This document shows positions 1-7,027 of a DNA stretch of 35,428 nt, in pieces. How positions within the stretch are numbered: the first letter of the stretch is position 1; each line of letters begins with the position of its first letter. Origin of the DNA: Bacteroidota bacterium (GTDB taxonomy: Bacteria > Bacteroidota > Bacteroidia > Flavobacteriales_D > Crocinitomicaceae); the NCBI GenBank assembly GCA_016868915.1, contig VGFL01000017.1, positions 1 to 35,428 on the forward strand, in the 5' to 3' direction. A program made the translations under genes and the position numbers. The notes below the pieces were generated by a model. It saw only the letters and a list, made by a program, of their open reading frames with translations. It was not told the origin of the DNA and ran no database searches.

Positions 1-187
1 TGTTTAAATAGAGACCGGCAGAATTTGTTGGATTTGATCCAGAATTACAATTTGTTATGGTTACAGTTTGACCCGCACAAATAGTCGCATCTGCACCAAG
101 ACACAATTGAACATTTTGCTGAGAAAAAACACCAAAAGAAAACAGGATATTTAAAATCAGAATGTGTCGGAAAATAAACTTTTTCAT
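1..187 (-). CDS. Secreted surface protein, N-terminal fragment (runs off left edge)
   Basis: The ORF starts at an ATG at 187 and is still open at position 1, giving 62 residues. It opens with a basic stretch and a hydrophobic core (residues about 8-21, ending FGVFSQQ), a typical Bacteroidetes signal peptide with cleavage near the SQ. The mature start, around LGADATICAGQTVTI, resembles the short LG-D-tiC-G-vtL motif common at the start of repeats in large secreted T9SS cargo or adhesin-like proteins. That comparison is from memory of the family, not a search. The rest of the protein, including any C-terminal sorting domain, lies outside the window. A good promoter sits upstream on the same strand (245-252). 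Being a secreted protein is well supported; the exact function is unknown. Confidence 0.75.
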   Translation of the reverse strand, partial: MKKFIFRHILILNILFSFGVFSQQNVQLCLGADATICAGQTVTITNCNSGSNPTNSAGLYLN

Positions 188-244
188 TTATTGAATTTGA
201 TTGATCTTAAAACGATAAGTACTGAGTACAGTTGCTTTTTTTTC

Positions 245-276
245 CAAATTTAGTGAAAAAAAAAACAACTTACCAA
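245..276 (-). promoter_or_regulatory. Putative Bacteroidetes-type promoter for the secreted surface protein
   Basis: On the minus strand TAAATTTG (252 to 245) matches the TAnnTTTG -7 consensus exactly. A TTG (276-274) lies 21 bp upstream of it as a -33 element. The predicted leader before the ATG at 187 is about 50 nt. Confidence 0.5.
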
Positions 277-308
277 GCAAATTAAGTAATTAAATGGGCC
301 AACAAATG

Positions 309-316
309 TATCTTTA
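309..316 (+). promoter_or_regulatory. Possible -7 box for the nrnA-gldI-FKBP operon
   Basis: TATCTTTA matches TAnnTTTG at 7 of 8 positions and ends 24 nt before the nrnA ATG. No TTG is seen at the right distance upstream, so this is a weak call. Confidence 0.3.
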
Positions 317-340
317 CAATACAATTTACATTTTTACTTT

Positions 341-1351
341 ATGAACGGCTTTTTAAACGAATTCAGAACTACTTTTCAAGAAATTTTAAATTCAACTAAT
401 ATTGTTATTACATCACACAAGTCCCCAGATGGTGACTCACTCGGGAGCTCACTTAGCCTCTACCATTTTATTAAAAAATTTAACCCAAATGTGGCGATTT
501 GTCATCCTGATGAGGCTCCTCATTATTTTGATTGGATAACTGATATTTCTAAAATCAAATTATTTGAAACAAATAAAGATGAGGTAATAAAAATAATACA
601 AGAGGCCGACCTAATTTTCTGTTTAGATTTTAATGATTTCAAACGACTTGGGGACGACTTTGGGGATCTTGTTCAAAAATCGGATGCAAAGAAAGTAATG
701 ATTGACCATCACCAAAATCCATCAATCAATTCATTTATCTCCATTTCTGATACAACTATTGCCTCGACCTCTGAACTGATTTTCGAATTAATTTTTCAAA
801 CTGACAACCTTCTCGCAATGGATGCTCCAATCGCCGAAATGCTTTACATGGGGATAATGACTGATACGGGTTCTTTTCGTTTTCCTTCTGTTTCCTCGAG
901 GACCCACGAAATTATATCCATATTACTTAAGGTAAAAATAAATCACTCTAAAATTCATGAAAAAATATATGACTCTAATTCACTAGATAAAATAAGATTA
1001 AAATCATACGCTATTGTTGAAAAATTAGAGGTTCTTCCAAAATATTTGACTGGGATAATATCACTTACTAAGGAAGAGTTGGAACGCTTCAATTATAAAA
1101 AAGGAGATACAGAAGGTCTCGTAAATTCAATCCTATCGATTGAAAATATTTTTGTTGCCGCTATTTTTATTGAACACAAAGATGGAATAAAAATATCTTT
1201 TAGGTCAAAGGGACGATTTTTTGTAAATGAATTGGCAAATAAACATTTTAATGGAGGAGGCCATAAGTACGCAGCTGGAGGATTTTCATCTGAAAAACTT
1301 GAACAAGCAGTAAATCGATTTAAAAAACTAATCGCCAAAAATGAAAAATAA
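341..1351 (+). CDS. nrnA: DHH/DHHA1 phosphoesterase, NrnA type (oligoribonuclease / pAp phosphatase)
   Basis: This is a cytoplasmic metal-dependent phosphodiesterase. NrnA-family enzymes degrade very short RNAs (nanoRNAs) and often dephosphorylate pAp. The DHH domain shows all expected motifs: SHKSPDGDSLGS (Asp30, Asp32), CLDFND (near 94-99), IDHHQNP (Asp122-His124) and GIMTDTGSFRF (Asp175). The C-terminal DHHA1 substrate-binding motif GGGHKYAAGG is at about residues 305-314. The length (336 aa) is normal for the family. It is the first gene of a three-gene operon, and its last 11 bases overlap the start of the next gene, suggesting translational coupling to gldI. Family assignment is secure. 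Which substrate dominates cannot be told from the sequence. Confidence 0.9.
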   Translation: MNGFLNEFRTTFQEILNSTNIVITSHKSPDGDSLGSSLSLYHFIKKFNPNVAICHPDEAPHYFDWITDISKIKLFETNKDEVIKIIQEADLIFCLDFNDFKRLGDDFGDLVQKSDAKKVMIDHHQNPSINSFISISDTTIASTSELIFELIFQTDNLLAMDAPIAEMLYMGIMTDTGSFRFPSVSSRTHEIISILLKVKINHSKIHEKIYDSNSLDKIRLKSYAIVEKLEVLPKYLTGIISLTKEELERFNYKKGDTEGLVNSILSIENIFVAAIFIEHKDGIKISFRSKGRFFVNELANKHFNGGGHKYAAGGFSSEKLEQAVNRFKKLIAKNEK

Positions 1352-1892
1352 CTTATCTAAATTTTTGGTTTTAGGAGTGGCCATTCTTTGTCTTCTATCT
1401 TGTGAACAAGGCACAACTGATAGTACATCAAAAAATGTTTGGACTGATAGCACTTCGATTGACTTCAATACCGGTCGTGTCAAAGAGGAAGAACTTCAAA
1501 TAAATCTCTACCTCGGTCACCACAAAGAGTTGAATTTAGCACCTACTGGGACTGGTTTACGATATGAAATTATCAGGAAAACAGAGGGAATTAAAGCTGA
1601 ATCTGGAGATTCGGTTGATGTCATTATGAAAATTTATTTATTAAATGAGAAAATTTGTTATGAAACAGATTCTTCTGAGGTGGACCAATTTTTAATCGAT
1701 AGAAGCCATGTTGAATCTGGAATTCAAGAAGGTATAAAACTAATGAAGCAGGGTGAAAAAGCAATTTTCATTTTACCAAGTAATCTGGCTCATGGACTAC
1801 TTGGCGATTTTAAAACCATCCCCCCAATGTCACCGATTGTTGTAAATTTGGAGTTGAACAAAGTGATAAAAAATAAAATTAAAAATTTGTAG
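1341..1892 (+). CDS. gldI: FKBP-type peptidyl-prolyl isomerase lipoprotein, GldI-like
   Basis: A 183-aa protein with a lipoprotein signal peptide whose lipobox is LLSC (Cys21), so it should be lipid-anchored in the envelope. One FKBP-type domain follows (about residues 70-178), recognisable from GDSVDVIMKIYL, GIQEGIKLMKQGEKAIFILPS and the family end LGDFKTIPPMSPIVVNLEL. GldI is an FKBP-like lipoprotein needed for gliding and T9SS function in Flavobacterium johnsoniae. The size, the lipobox, the AHGLLGDF segment and the location between a DHH phosphoesterase and a second FKBP lipoprotein all fit GldI as I recall it. The start codon lies inside the end of nrnA. Being an FKBP lipoprotein is near certain; the GldI name is an inference from size and context. 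Confidence 0.72.
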   Translation: MKNNLSKFLVLGVAILCLLSCEQGTTDSTSKNVWTDSTSIDFNTGRVKEEELQINLYLGHHKELNLAPTGTGLRYEIIRKTEGIKAESGDSVDVIMKIYLLNEKICYETDSSEVDQFLIDRSHVESGIQEGIKLMKQGEKAIFILPSNLAHGLLGDFKTIPPMSPIVVNLELNKVIKNKIKNL

Positions 1893-1894
1893 GC

Positions 1895-2755
1895 ATGATA
1901 AATCGATTTTTTCACTTTTGGCAATATTTGCTGTTTGCATTTATTTTGCTCATTTTTAGTTCATGCTCAGGTGAAATTGAAAAAAAGGGGGTAGTTAAGG
2001 CGAGTGAAAATACAGGTAAGCCTTTCGTATTTCCAAAAAATGTAAAATATATCGATTCTCTTAAAGAACAAAATGGTTTAAATATTAAGTGGGTTAAAAA
2101 AGGCAAAGGTTCAAAATTAAAAGATGGAGATTTAGTATTGATTAATTACATGGTTACTCTACCAAACGGAAAGTTAGTTGATGGAAGTTCCAAAATCAGT
2201 AAGTCAGATTTACCTTTCCTTGTGGGATACAATATGCAGTCAAAAGGTTGGGATGAAGCAATGAGAAAGATGTCTGTTGGTGATATTGCAACAGTTATTC
2301 TTCCATCGGAACTTGCTTGGGCTGAGCATTCTATGGGCGAAACATTACCTGCGAATTCAGATTTGATTATTCAATTTCTCATTGTTGGTAAAGTGAAACC
2401 CGCAATTACAGTTAATGGAAGTAAAATCTGGCGGTGGAATTTATTTAAACCAAATAAAGATGATATTGGTTTTGGTCCAGGAAAAACGGTTAAATTCAAT
2501 TTAATCGTTAATAGTATGAAAAATATAAGTCTTATTAACACTTACACCAAGAAAACGCTCATTTCGAACAAATTTGAAGATAATTTTGAACCTCAATCAC
2601 TCAAAAAAGCGTTAACAAATGCTAAAAAAAATCAGGGAATATTTCTTTTGGTATCTCCGCAGGAAGTTTCTCAAATAAAAGGAATTCAACAAAAATTCAC
2701 TAAAGAAGAGTCATTATTTTACAATATTCAAATCGTTGAGGTTAGTGAAAAATAG
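1895..2755 (+). CDS. FKBP-type peptidyl-prolyl isomerase lipoprotein with an extra C-terminal domain
   Basis: A 286-aa lipoprotein (lipobox FSSC, Cys24) starting 2 nt after the gldI-like stop. Residues about 65-170 form an FKBP domain: KDGDLVLINYMVTLPNGKLVD, GWDEAMRKMSVGDIATVILPS, AWAEHSMGETLPANSDLIIQF. The remaining ~115 residues (WRWNLFKPNKDDIGFGPGKTV onward) are not FKBP and I do not recognise them; they look like a second small beta-rich domain. It is likely a periplasmic folding factor for surface or outer-membrane proteins, working alongside the preceding FKBP. Tandem FKBP lipoproteins suggest one is catalytic and the other chaperone-like, but the sequence does not say which. Confidence 0.8.
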   Translation: MINRFFHFWQYLLFAFILLIFSSCSGEIEKKGVVKASENTGKPFVFPKNVKYIDSLKEQNGLNIKWVKKGKGSKLKDGDLVLINYMVTLPNGKLVDGSSKISKSDLPFLVGYNMQSKGWDEAMRKMSVGDIATVILPSELAWAEHSMGETLPANSDLIIQFLIVGKVKPAITVNGSKIWRWNLFKPNKDDIGFGPGKTVKFNLIVNSMKNISLINTYTKKTLISNKFEDNFEPQSLKKALTNAKKNQGIFLLVSPQEVSQIKGIQQKFTKEESLFYNIQIVEVSEK

Positions 2756-2767
2756 GAGAAATAAGGT

Positions 2768-2775
2768 TAACTTTG
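2768..2775 (+). promoter_or_regulatory. Putative -7 promoter box before the M23-bamD-...-recN operon
   Basis: TAACTTTG is an exact TAnnTTTG match lying 18 nt before the next ATG (2794), in a 38-nt gap. No TTG lies at a good distance upstream, so the -33 element is weak. The downstream genes could also be read from the nrnA promoter. Confidence 0.4.
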
Positions 2776-2793
2776 TTTACATTCTCAATCTAA

Positions 2794-3789
2794 ATGTGCA
2801 AAGTAATTCGAATATATTCAACTTTTTTTGTTCTATATTTCTGTAGTGCGTTTACTCTCTGTTTTTCCCAAAAAATACTTGATACTATACAAACACCAGA
2901 CGGAGAAATAATTTTATACTCAAATCGAACCTGGGAATATTTAAAAGATAAAGGTTTTAACGGCGTATTAAATCAAGATATGTACACAGGTTTAAAAAAG
3001 CTTACGGGAATAGATTTTTCGCAATCGTGGGATAGTCAACGATGTTTTACCTCCTCGAAATCGTCAGATCCAACAAAAATTGACGACACGCTGTGGTTAA
3101 CGGTATCTAATGATGAGCATTTAAAATTTGTGATGCCTGTCAAAGGAATAAAAACGTCCCCATTTGGCCCCCGTTGGGGTAAAAACCACAATGGGGTTGA
3201 TTTAGATTTAGAAACTGGAGATTCCGTTGTATCGGCGTGGGCAGGTAAAGTTCGTTATGCAAAATTTAATGAAGGGGGCTTCGGAAATTTGGTCATTGTT
3301 AGACACTATAATGGACTAGAAACTTTTTATGCGCACCTTAGCAAGTTACTCGTGCAGCCGAATGATGAGGTAAGTGCAGGAGACGTTATCGGCCTCGGAG
3401 GTAACACCGGTCATTCTTTTGGTGCCCATCTCCATTTTGAGGTTCGCTTTTTTGATGTACCACTAAACCCGGAGCTATTTGTTGATGTCATTAAAAAAGA
3501 GCAAAAAGTATCGAAACTATTTATTCATAAAACATTATTTGGAACTGGGTCAAAGCCTATTGAATATGTGCAAACCCAGCCTAAACAAGAAATTGCTAAA
3601 AAGACTCCCCCTGTAAAAGCTAAATCAACTACTAAAAAAGAATCCGTTGTTTATCATAAAATTAAAAGTGGTGATACATTGAGTAAAATTGCATCGAGAT
3701 ACGGCACAACTGTTCAAAATTTATGTAAATTAAATGGCATTAAATCTTCCTCTGTCCTGACTGTTGGTAAAAGTCTGCGCGTAAAATAA
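2794..3789 (+). CDS. M23 family peptidoglycan endopeptidase with C-terminal LysM domain
   Basis: A 331-aa secreted protein with a signal peptide ending near Ser25-Gln26. The M23 (LytM) zinc peptidase domain spans about residues 113-230. Metal ligands are visible in HNGVD (His132, Asp136) and HLHFE (His214), with catalytic-type histidines at His181 (YAHLS) and His212. A single LysM domain (about 288-331: YHKIKSGDTLSKIASRYGTT...) should bind peptidoglycan. A low-complexity Lys/Pro/Thr linker joins the two. All zinc-site residues are present, so it should be an active hydrolase that trims or cross-link-cleaves the wall rather than an EnvC-like degenerate activator. It ends with a 1-base overlap into bamD (TAATG). 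Confidence 0.9.
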   Translation: MCKVIRIYSTFFVLYFCSAFTLCFSQKILDTIQTPDGEIILYSNRTWEYLKDKGFNGVLNQDMYTGLKKLTGIDFSQSWDSQRCFTSSKSSDPTKIDDTLWLTVSNDEHLKFVMPVKGIKTSPFGPRWGKNHNGVDLDLETGDSVVSAWAGKVRYAKFNEGGFGNLVIVRHYNGLETFYAHLSKLLVQPNDEVSAGDVIGLGGNTGHSFGAHLHFEVRFFDVPLNPELFVDVIKKEQKVSKLFIHKTLFGTGSKPIEYVQTQPKQEIAKKTPPVKAKSTTKKESVVYHKIKSGDTLSKIASRYGTTVQNLCKLNGIKSSSVLTVGKSLRVK

Positions 3790-4607
3790 TGATTAGAATG
3801 AAAACAATTTTCCTACTTTTTTTGATAATGATTGCTTTAAGCAGTTGTACTGATTTCAGGAAGATCGTTAATTCTGATGATTATGATTTAAAATTTAAGC
3901 TCGCTAACGAACTTTTTGATAAGAAAAAATACAACAAAAGCATTCTTTTATTTGAACAAATTTATCAGAATTCGCCAAAAACAGATCAAGGACAGGTTTC
4001 ATATTATCGGCTCGCAAAATCATATTATAATCTCGGGGATTTTTACATGGCCGGTTATTACTTCAATTCGTTCAATCAGAGATATCCATACAGCGATAAA
4101 ATAGAAGAAAGTTTATTTATGGTTGCTATGTGTAGTGTTAAAAATTCTCCTGAGTATCAACTTGATCAGGAAGAAACAAACATTGCAATAAATAAAGTAC
4201 AACAATTTATTAATGAATATCCAGAGTCAAAATTAATTGATAGTTGTAATAAAATTATTGATAATCTCAGGTATAAAATTGAAATTAAAGAATTTGAAAT
4301 AGTTAAGTTGTATAGCAAGACGGAAAGTTATAAGGCTGCCTCAGCTGCTGCTAAAATATTTTTAGAAGCTTATCCTCGCTCAAAATTTACAGAAGAGGCT
4401 TGGTATTTATTAATCAAAAACTCTTTTTATTTATCAAAAAATAGTGTAAACAGTAAAAAAAAGGAACGATTTGAACAAACTATCGAAAGATATCGTAACT
4501 TTGCATCCCTCTTTTCAAATTCATCGTATCTACTCGAGTTAGATTTTGTGGAAACCGAATCGCAAAAAGAGCTAAATTTATTAACAAAAAGTAAGTTGGA
4601 AAAATGA
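3789..4607 (+). CDS. bamD: Outer membrane protein assembly factor BamD (TPR lipoprotein)
   Basis: A 272-aa lipoprotein with lipobox LSSC (about residue 20) followed by TPR-like helical repeats: KLANELFDKKKYNKSILLFEQIY, YYRLAKSYYNLGDFYMAGYYFNSF and YPESKLIDSCNKIIDNL. This is the BamD/YfiO architecture and size. BamD sits on the inner face of the outer membrane and works with BamA to insert beta-barrels. A second in-frame ATG nine bases downstream (MKTIFLL) could be the real start; both leave the signal peptide intact. The 4-nt overlap with rpoZ and the following coaBC-DUF4835-recN order match the conserved Bacteroidetes arrangement, which strengthens the call. Confidence 0.88.
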   Translation: MIRMKTIFLLFLIMIALSSCTDFRKIVNSDDYDLKFKLANELFDKKKYNKSILLFEQIYQNSPKTDQGQVSYYRLAKSYYNLGDFYMAGYYFNSFNQRYPYSDKIEESLFMVAMCSVKNSPEYQLDQEETNIAINKVQQFINEYPESKLIDSCNKIIDNLRYKIEIKEFEIVKLYSKTESYKAASAAAKIFLEAYPRSKFTEEAWYLLIKNSFYLSKNSVNSKKKERFEQTIERYRNFASLFSNSSYLLELDFVETESQKELNLLTKSKLEK

Positions 4608-4921
4608 GCTATAAAAATTTAACTGCAGAAAAAACGACAGTGACGAGAGATACAATTCGTTTGGAAGAGAAAACTGGGAATATTTACCAGTCTATCGTTG
4701 TCGTATCAAAAAGAGCCAATCAGATTAGTGCAACATTGAAAGAGGAGTTAACTCAAAAATTGCAAGAGTTCAACACAACAACTGACAATTTAGAGGAAGT
4801 TTTTGAAAACAGAGAGCAGATCGAAATATCTCGTCATTACGAACGCATGGCAAAACCAACTGCAATAGCCACGCAAGAGCTTCTTGAAAATAAGCTTTTT
4901 ATTAATAATCCAGAAGAATAA
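4604..4921 (+). CDS. rpoZ: DNA-directed RNA polymerase omega subunit (Rpb6/RpoZ family)
   Basis: A 105-aa protein overlapping bamD by 4 nt (ATGA). It carries the pattern of the divergent Bacteroidetes omega subunit: TGNIYQSIVVVSKRANQIS near residues 24-42, then HYERMAKPTAIATQELL, the helix that clamps the beta-prime C-terminus. Omega aids RNA polymerase assembly and stability. Position between bamD and coaBC supports the call. Some annotations leave this family as hypothetical because similarity to the E. coli protein is low. Confidence 0.85.
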   Translation: MSYKNLTAEKTTVTRDTIRLEEKTGNIYQSIVVVSKRANQISATLKEELTQKLQEFNTTTDNLEEVFENREQIEISRHYERMAKPTAIATQELLENKLFINNPEE

Positions 4922-4926
4922 TCTAG

Positions 4927-6117
4927 ATGCGTTCGAGACGCATACTTATTGGAATCTCCGGAGGCATCGCAGCCTATAAAATTCCAGTTCTTGTTAGACT
5001 ACTTGTAAAATCAGGTTTTGAAGTAAAGTGTATTTTAACACCCAATGCCTCTGAATTTGTCAGTCCACTTGTTCTGTCAACTCTTTCCTTGAATCCTGTT
5101 GAATCTAATTTGATTTCTGACGATAAGAGATGGATCAATCATGTTGAGTTGGCTGAGTGGTGCGATTTATTTTTAATTGCTCCATTAACTGCAAATACCT
5201 TGGCTAAAATGGCGAATGGAATTTGTGACAATCTTTTGTTGAGCACATACTTTTCAATGAAAGGAAAAGTAATGGTTTCACCAGCAATGGACTTGGACAT
5301 GTACGCTCATCCAACAGTCATAAGAAATATTGAATTGATAAAAAATGATGGAGTTCTCGTTTTACCTGCTGAATTTGGAGAACTAGCAAGTGGTCTGTTG
5401 GGTTATGGACGAATGATGGAGCCGGAAAAAATTTTAGAGGAAGTTCAAAAAGAATTTGAAAAAAAAAACCTAAAACTCAAAGGCAAGAAAGTTTTAATAA
5501 CGGCTGGCCCAACTTATGAAAATATTGATCCTGTTCGATTTATTGGGAATCACTCAAGTGGAAAAATGGGGTATGCCTTAACAAAGTCTTTTCTTTCTTC
5601 AGGATGCGAGGTCATTCTAATATCAGGACCTACTTCACTTTCAATAGAACACCCCAAATTAACGCGAATAAATGTTATTTCCGCCGAAGAAATGATGAAA
5701 TCGGTTAAAAAATATTGGAAAAAACAATCAATTGGTGTCTTTGCTGCTGCCGTTTCAGACTACAGACCTGAAATTACAGAAATTCAAAAAATCAAAAAAA
5801 ACAAGAATAATCGTGATCTCAAACTTGTAAAAAATCCAGACATACTTGAGTGGGCTGGATTAGAAAAGGATAACCAACTTTTGGTAGGTTTTGCATTAGA
5901 AACTGAAAATGGAATAGAACACGCTTCAGCTAAATTAAAGAATAAAAATTTGGATTATGTTGTTTTAAATTCGACAGAAGATACAGGGGCGGGATTTGGT
6001 CACGACACAAATAAAGTTACTATCTTAGATAAAAAAATGGCAAAAATTGAATTGTCTTTAAAGTCGAAATACGAAATTGCGGATGAGATCGTTGAAATAA
6101 TAGCCCAGTCATTTTAA
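4927..6117 (+). CDS. coaBC: Bifunctional phosphopantothenoylcysteine decarboxylase / phosphopantothenate-cysteine ligase
   Basis: A 396-aa cytoplasmic flavoenzyme joining cysteine to 4'-phosphopantothenate and then decarboxylating it, two steps of CoA synthesis. The CoaC half (about 1-180) shows the FMN-binding start GISGGIAAYK (9-18), the catalytic His72 in NHVEL, and APLTANTLAKMANGICDNLL. The CoaB half (about 185-396) shows ITAGPTYENIDPVRFIGNHS, AAAVSDYRP, KLVKNPDIL and VGFALETE. Two CoaC positions differ from the E. coli Dfp pattern: PAMN reads PAMD (Asp122), and the Cys in the flexible flap ACG...GRM reads ASG (Ser155). I believe these are usual in Bacteroidetes, so the enzyme is probably active. 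It starts 5 nt after rpoZ. Confidence 0.92.
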   Translation: MRSRRILIGISGGIAAYKIPVLVRLLVKSGFEVKCILTPNASEFVSPLVLSTLSLNPVESNLISDDKRWINHVELAEWCDLFLIAPLTANTLAKMANGICDNLLLSTYFSMKGKVMVSPAMDLDMYAHPTVIRNIELIKNDGVLVLPAEFGELASGLLGYGRMMEPEKILEEVQKEFEKKNLKLKGKKVLITAGPTYENIDPVRFIGNHSSGKMGYALTKSFLSSGCEVILISGPTSLSIEHPKLTRINVISAEEMMKSVKKYWKKQSIGVFAAAVSDYRPEITEIQKIKKNKNNRDLKLVKNPDILEWAGLEKDNQLLVGFALETENGIEHASAKLKNKNLDYVVLNSTEDTGAGFGHDTNKVTILDKKMAKIELSLKSKYEIADEIVEIIAQSF

Positions 6118-6121
6118 AAAT

Positions 6122-7027
6122 ATGAAGAAGCTCTGTTTATCATTAGTTCTAATCATATGGAACGTCAGTTTATTCTCACAAGAATTAAATTGCCAAATCA
6201 CTGTGGTGGCCGATAATAAACTTGAGTTGACAACTGTTGATCAAGAGGTGGTTGCTCAATTAAAGCAAACCATGGAGGATATGATGAATAATACACAATG
6301 GACAAAAGATAAATTCAAAGTTGAAGAGAGAATTAATTGTGTAATTCAATTACAATTAAAAGAAAAGTCAGGAACAAACGGATTTTCCGGATCGCTTCAA
6401 GTTCAATCGAGTAGACCAGCATTTAATTCTTCATACAATACAACGATTTTAAATTTTTTGGATGAAAATATTGCATTCTCTTATTCAAGAAACGCATTAC
6501 TGGTCTATGCCCCAAATCAATTCCGTGATAATTTGACTTCTATTTTAGCATTCTATGCCTATTTTATAATCGGAATGGATTATGACTCCTTTTCTCTCAA
6601 AGGAGGCACACCATACTTTAACGAGGCTCAACAAATTGTTTCTCTTGCCCAAAATTCAGGGGCTGCAGGTTGGAAATCCAACGAATCTTCTAAAAGAAAT
6701 CGTTTTTGGTTAGTTGATAATGTGTTGCATCAGTTGTTTGAACCCTTACGAGAGTGTAATTATTTATATCACAGGAAGGGGATTGATAAATTGTATGAGA
6801 ATAAAGTTGAGGCACGAAAGCAAATATTTGATGCTTTAAATAAATTGAATCCAGTAATTCAAACCAGACCCAACTCAATTAACCTAATCAATTTTGCTCA
6901 AGCCAAAAGATTAGAACTCAAAGAAATTTGTACTGATGCCGAGGTCAAACAAAAAACAGATTTAGTAAATCTAATGAAGAAAATTGATCCTTCAAATGCG
7001 ACAAAATACGATGAAATTCTTCAATAA
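6122..7027 (+). CDS. porD: DUF4835 family protein, PorD-like (T9SS-associated)
   Basis: A 301-aa secreted protein with a signal peptide ending VSLFSQ|ELNC. The pattern ELNCQITVVADN ... TQWTKDKFKVEERINCVIQLQL ... RPAFNSSYNTTILNFLD, followed by ILAFYAYFIIGMDYDSFSLKGG, is what I know as DUF4835. The family is found in T9SS-bearing Bacteroidetes between coaBC and recN and is named PorD in some annotations. It is predicted to be periplasmic or membrane-associated; its biochemical role is not known to me. It overlaps recN by one base (TAATG). Family membership is a confident recognition; the T9SS role is from recalled literature naming and not visible in the sequence. Confidence 0.75.
   Translation: MKKLCLSLVLIIWNVSLFSQELNCQITVVADNKLELTTVDQEVVAQLKQTMEDMMNNTQWTKDKFKVEERINCVIQLQLKEKSGTNGFSGSLQVQSSRPAFNSSYNTTILNFLDENIAFSYSRNALLVYAPNQFRDNLTSILAFYAYFIIGMDYDSFSLKGGTPYFNEAQQIVSLAQNSGAAGWKSNESSKRNRFWLVDNVLHQLFEPLRECNYLYHRKGIDKLYENKVEARKQIFDALNKLNPVIQTRPNSINLINFAQAKRLELKEICTDAEVKQKTDLVNLMKKIDPSNATKYDEILQ

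Noticed and set aside
240-266. T- and A-runs near the left end, considered as a terminator
   Set aside because: No GC-rich stem precedes either run, and the region sits between divergent genes.
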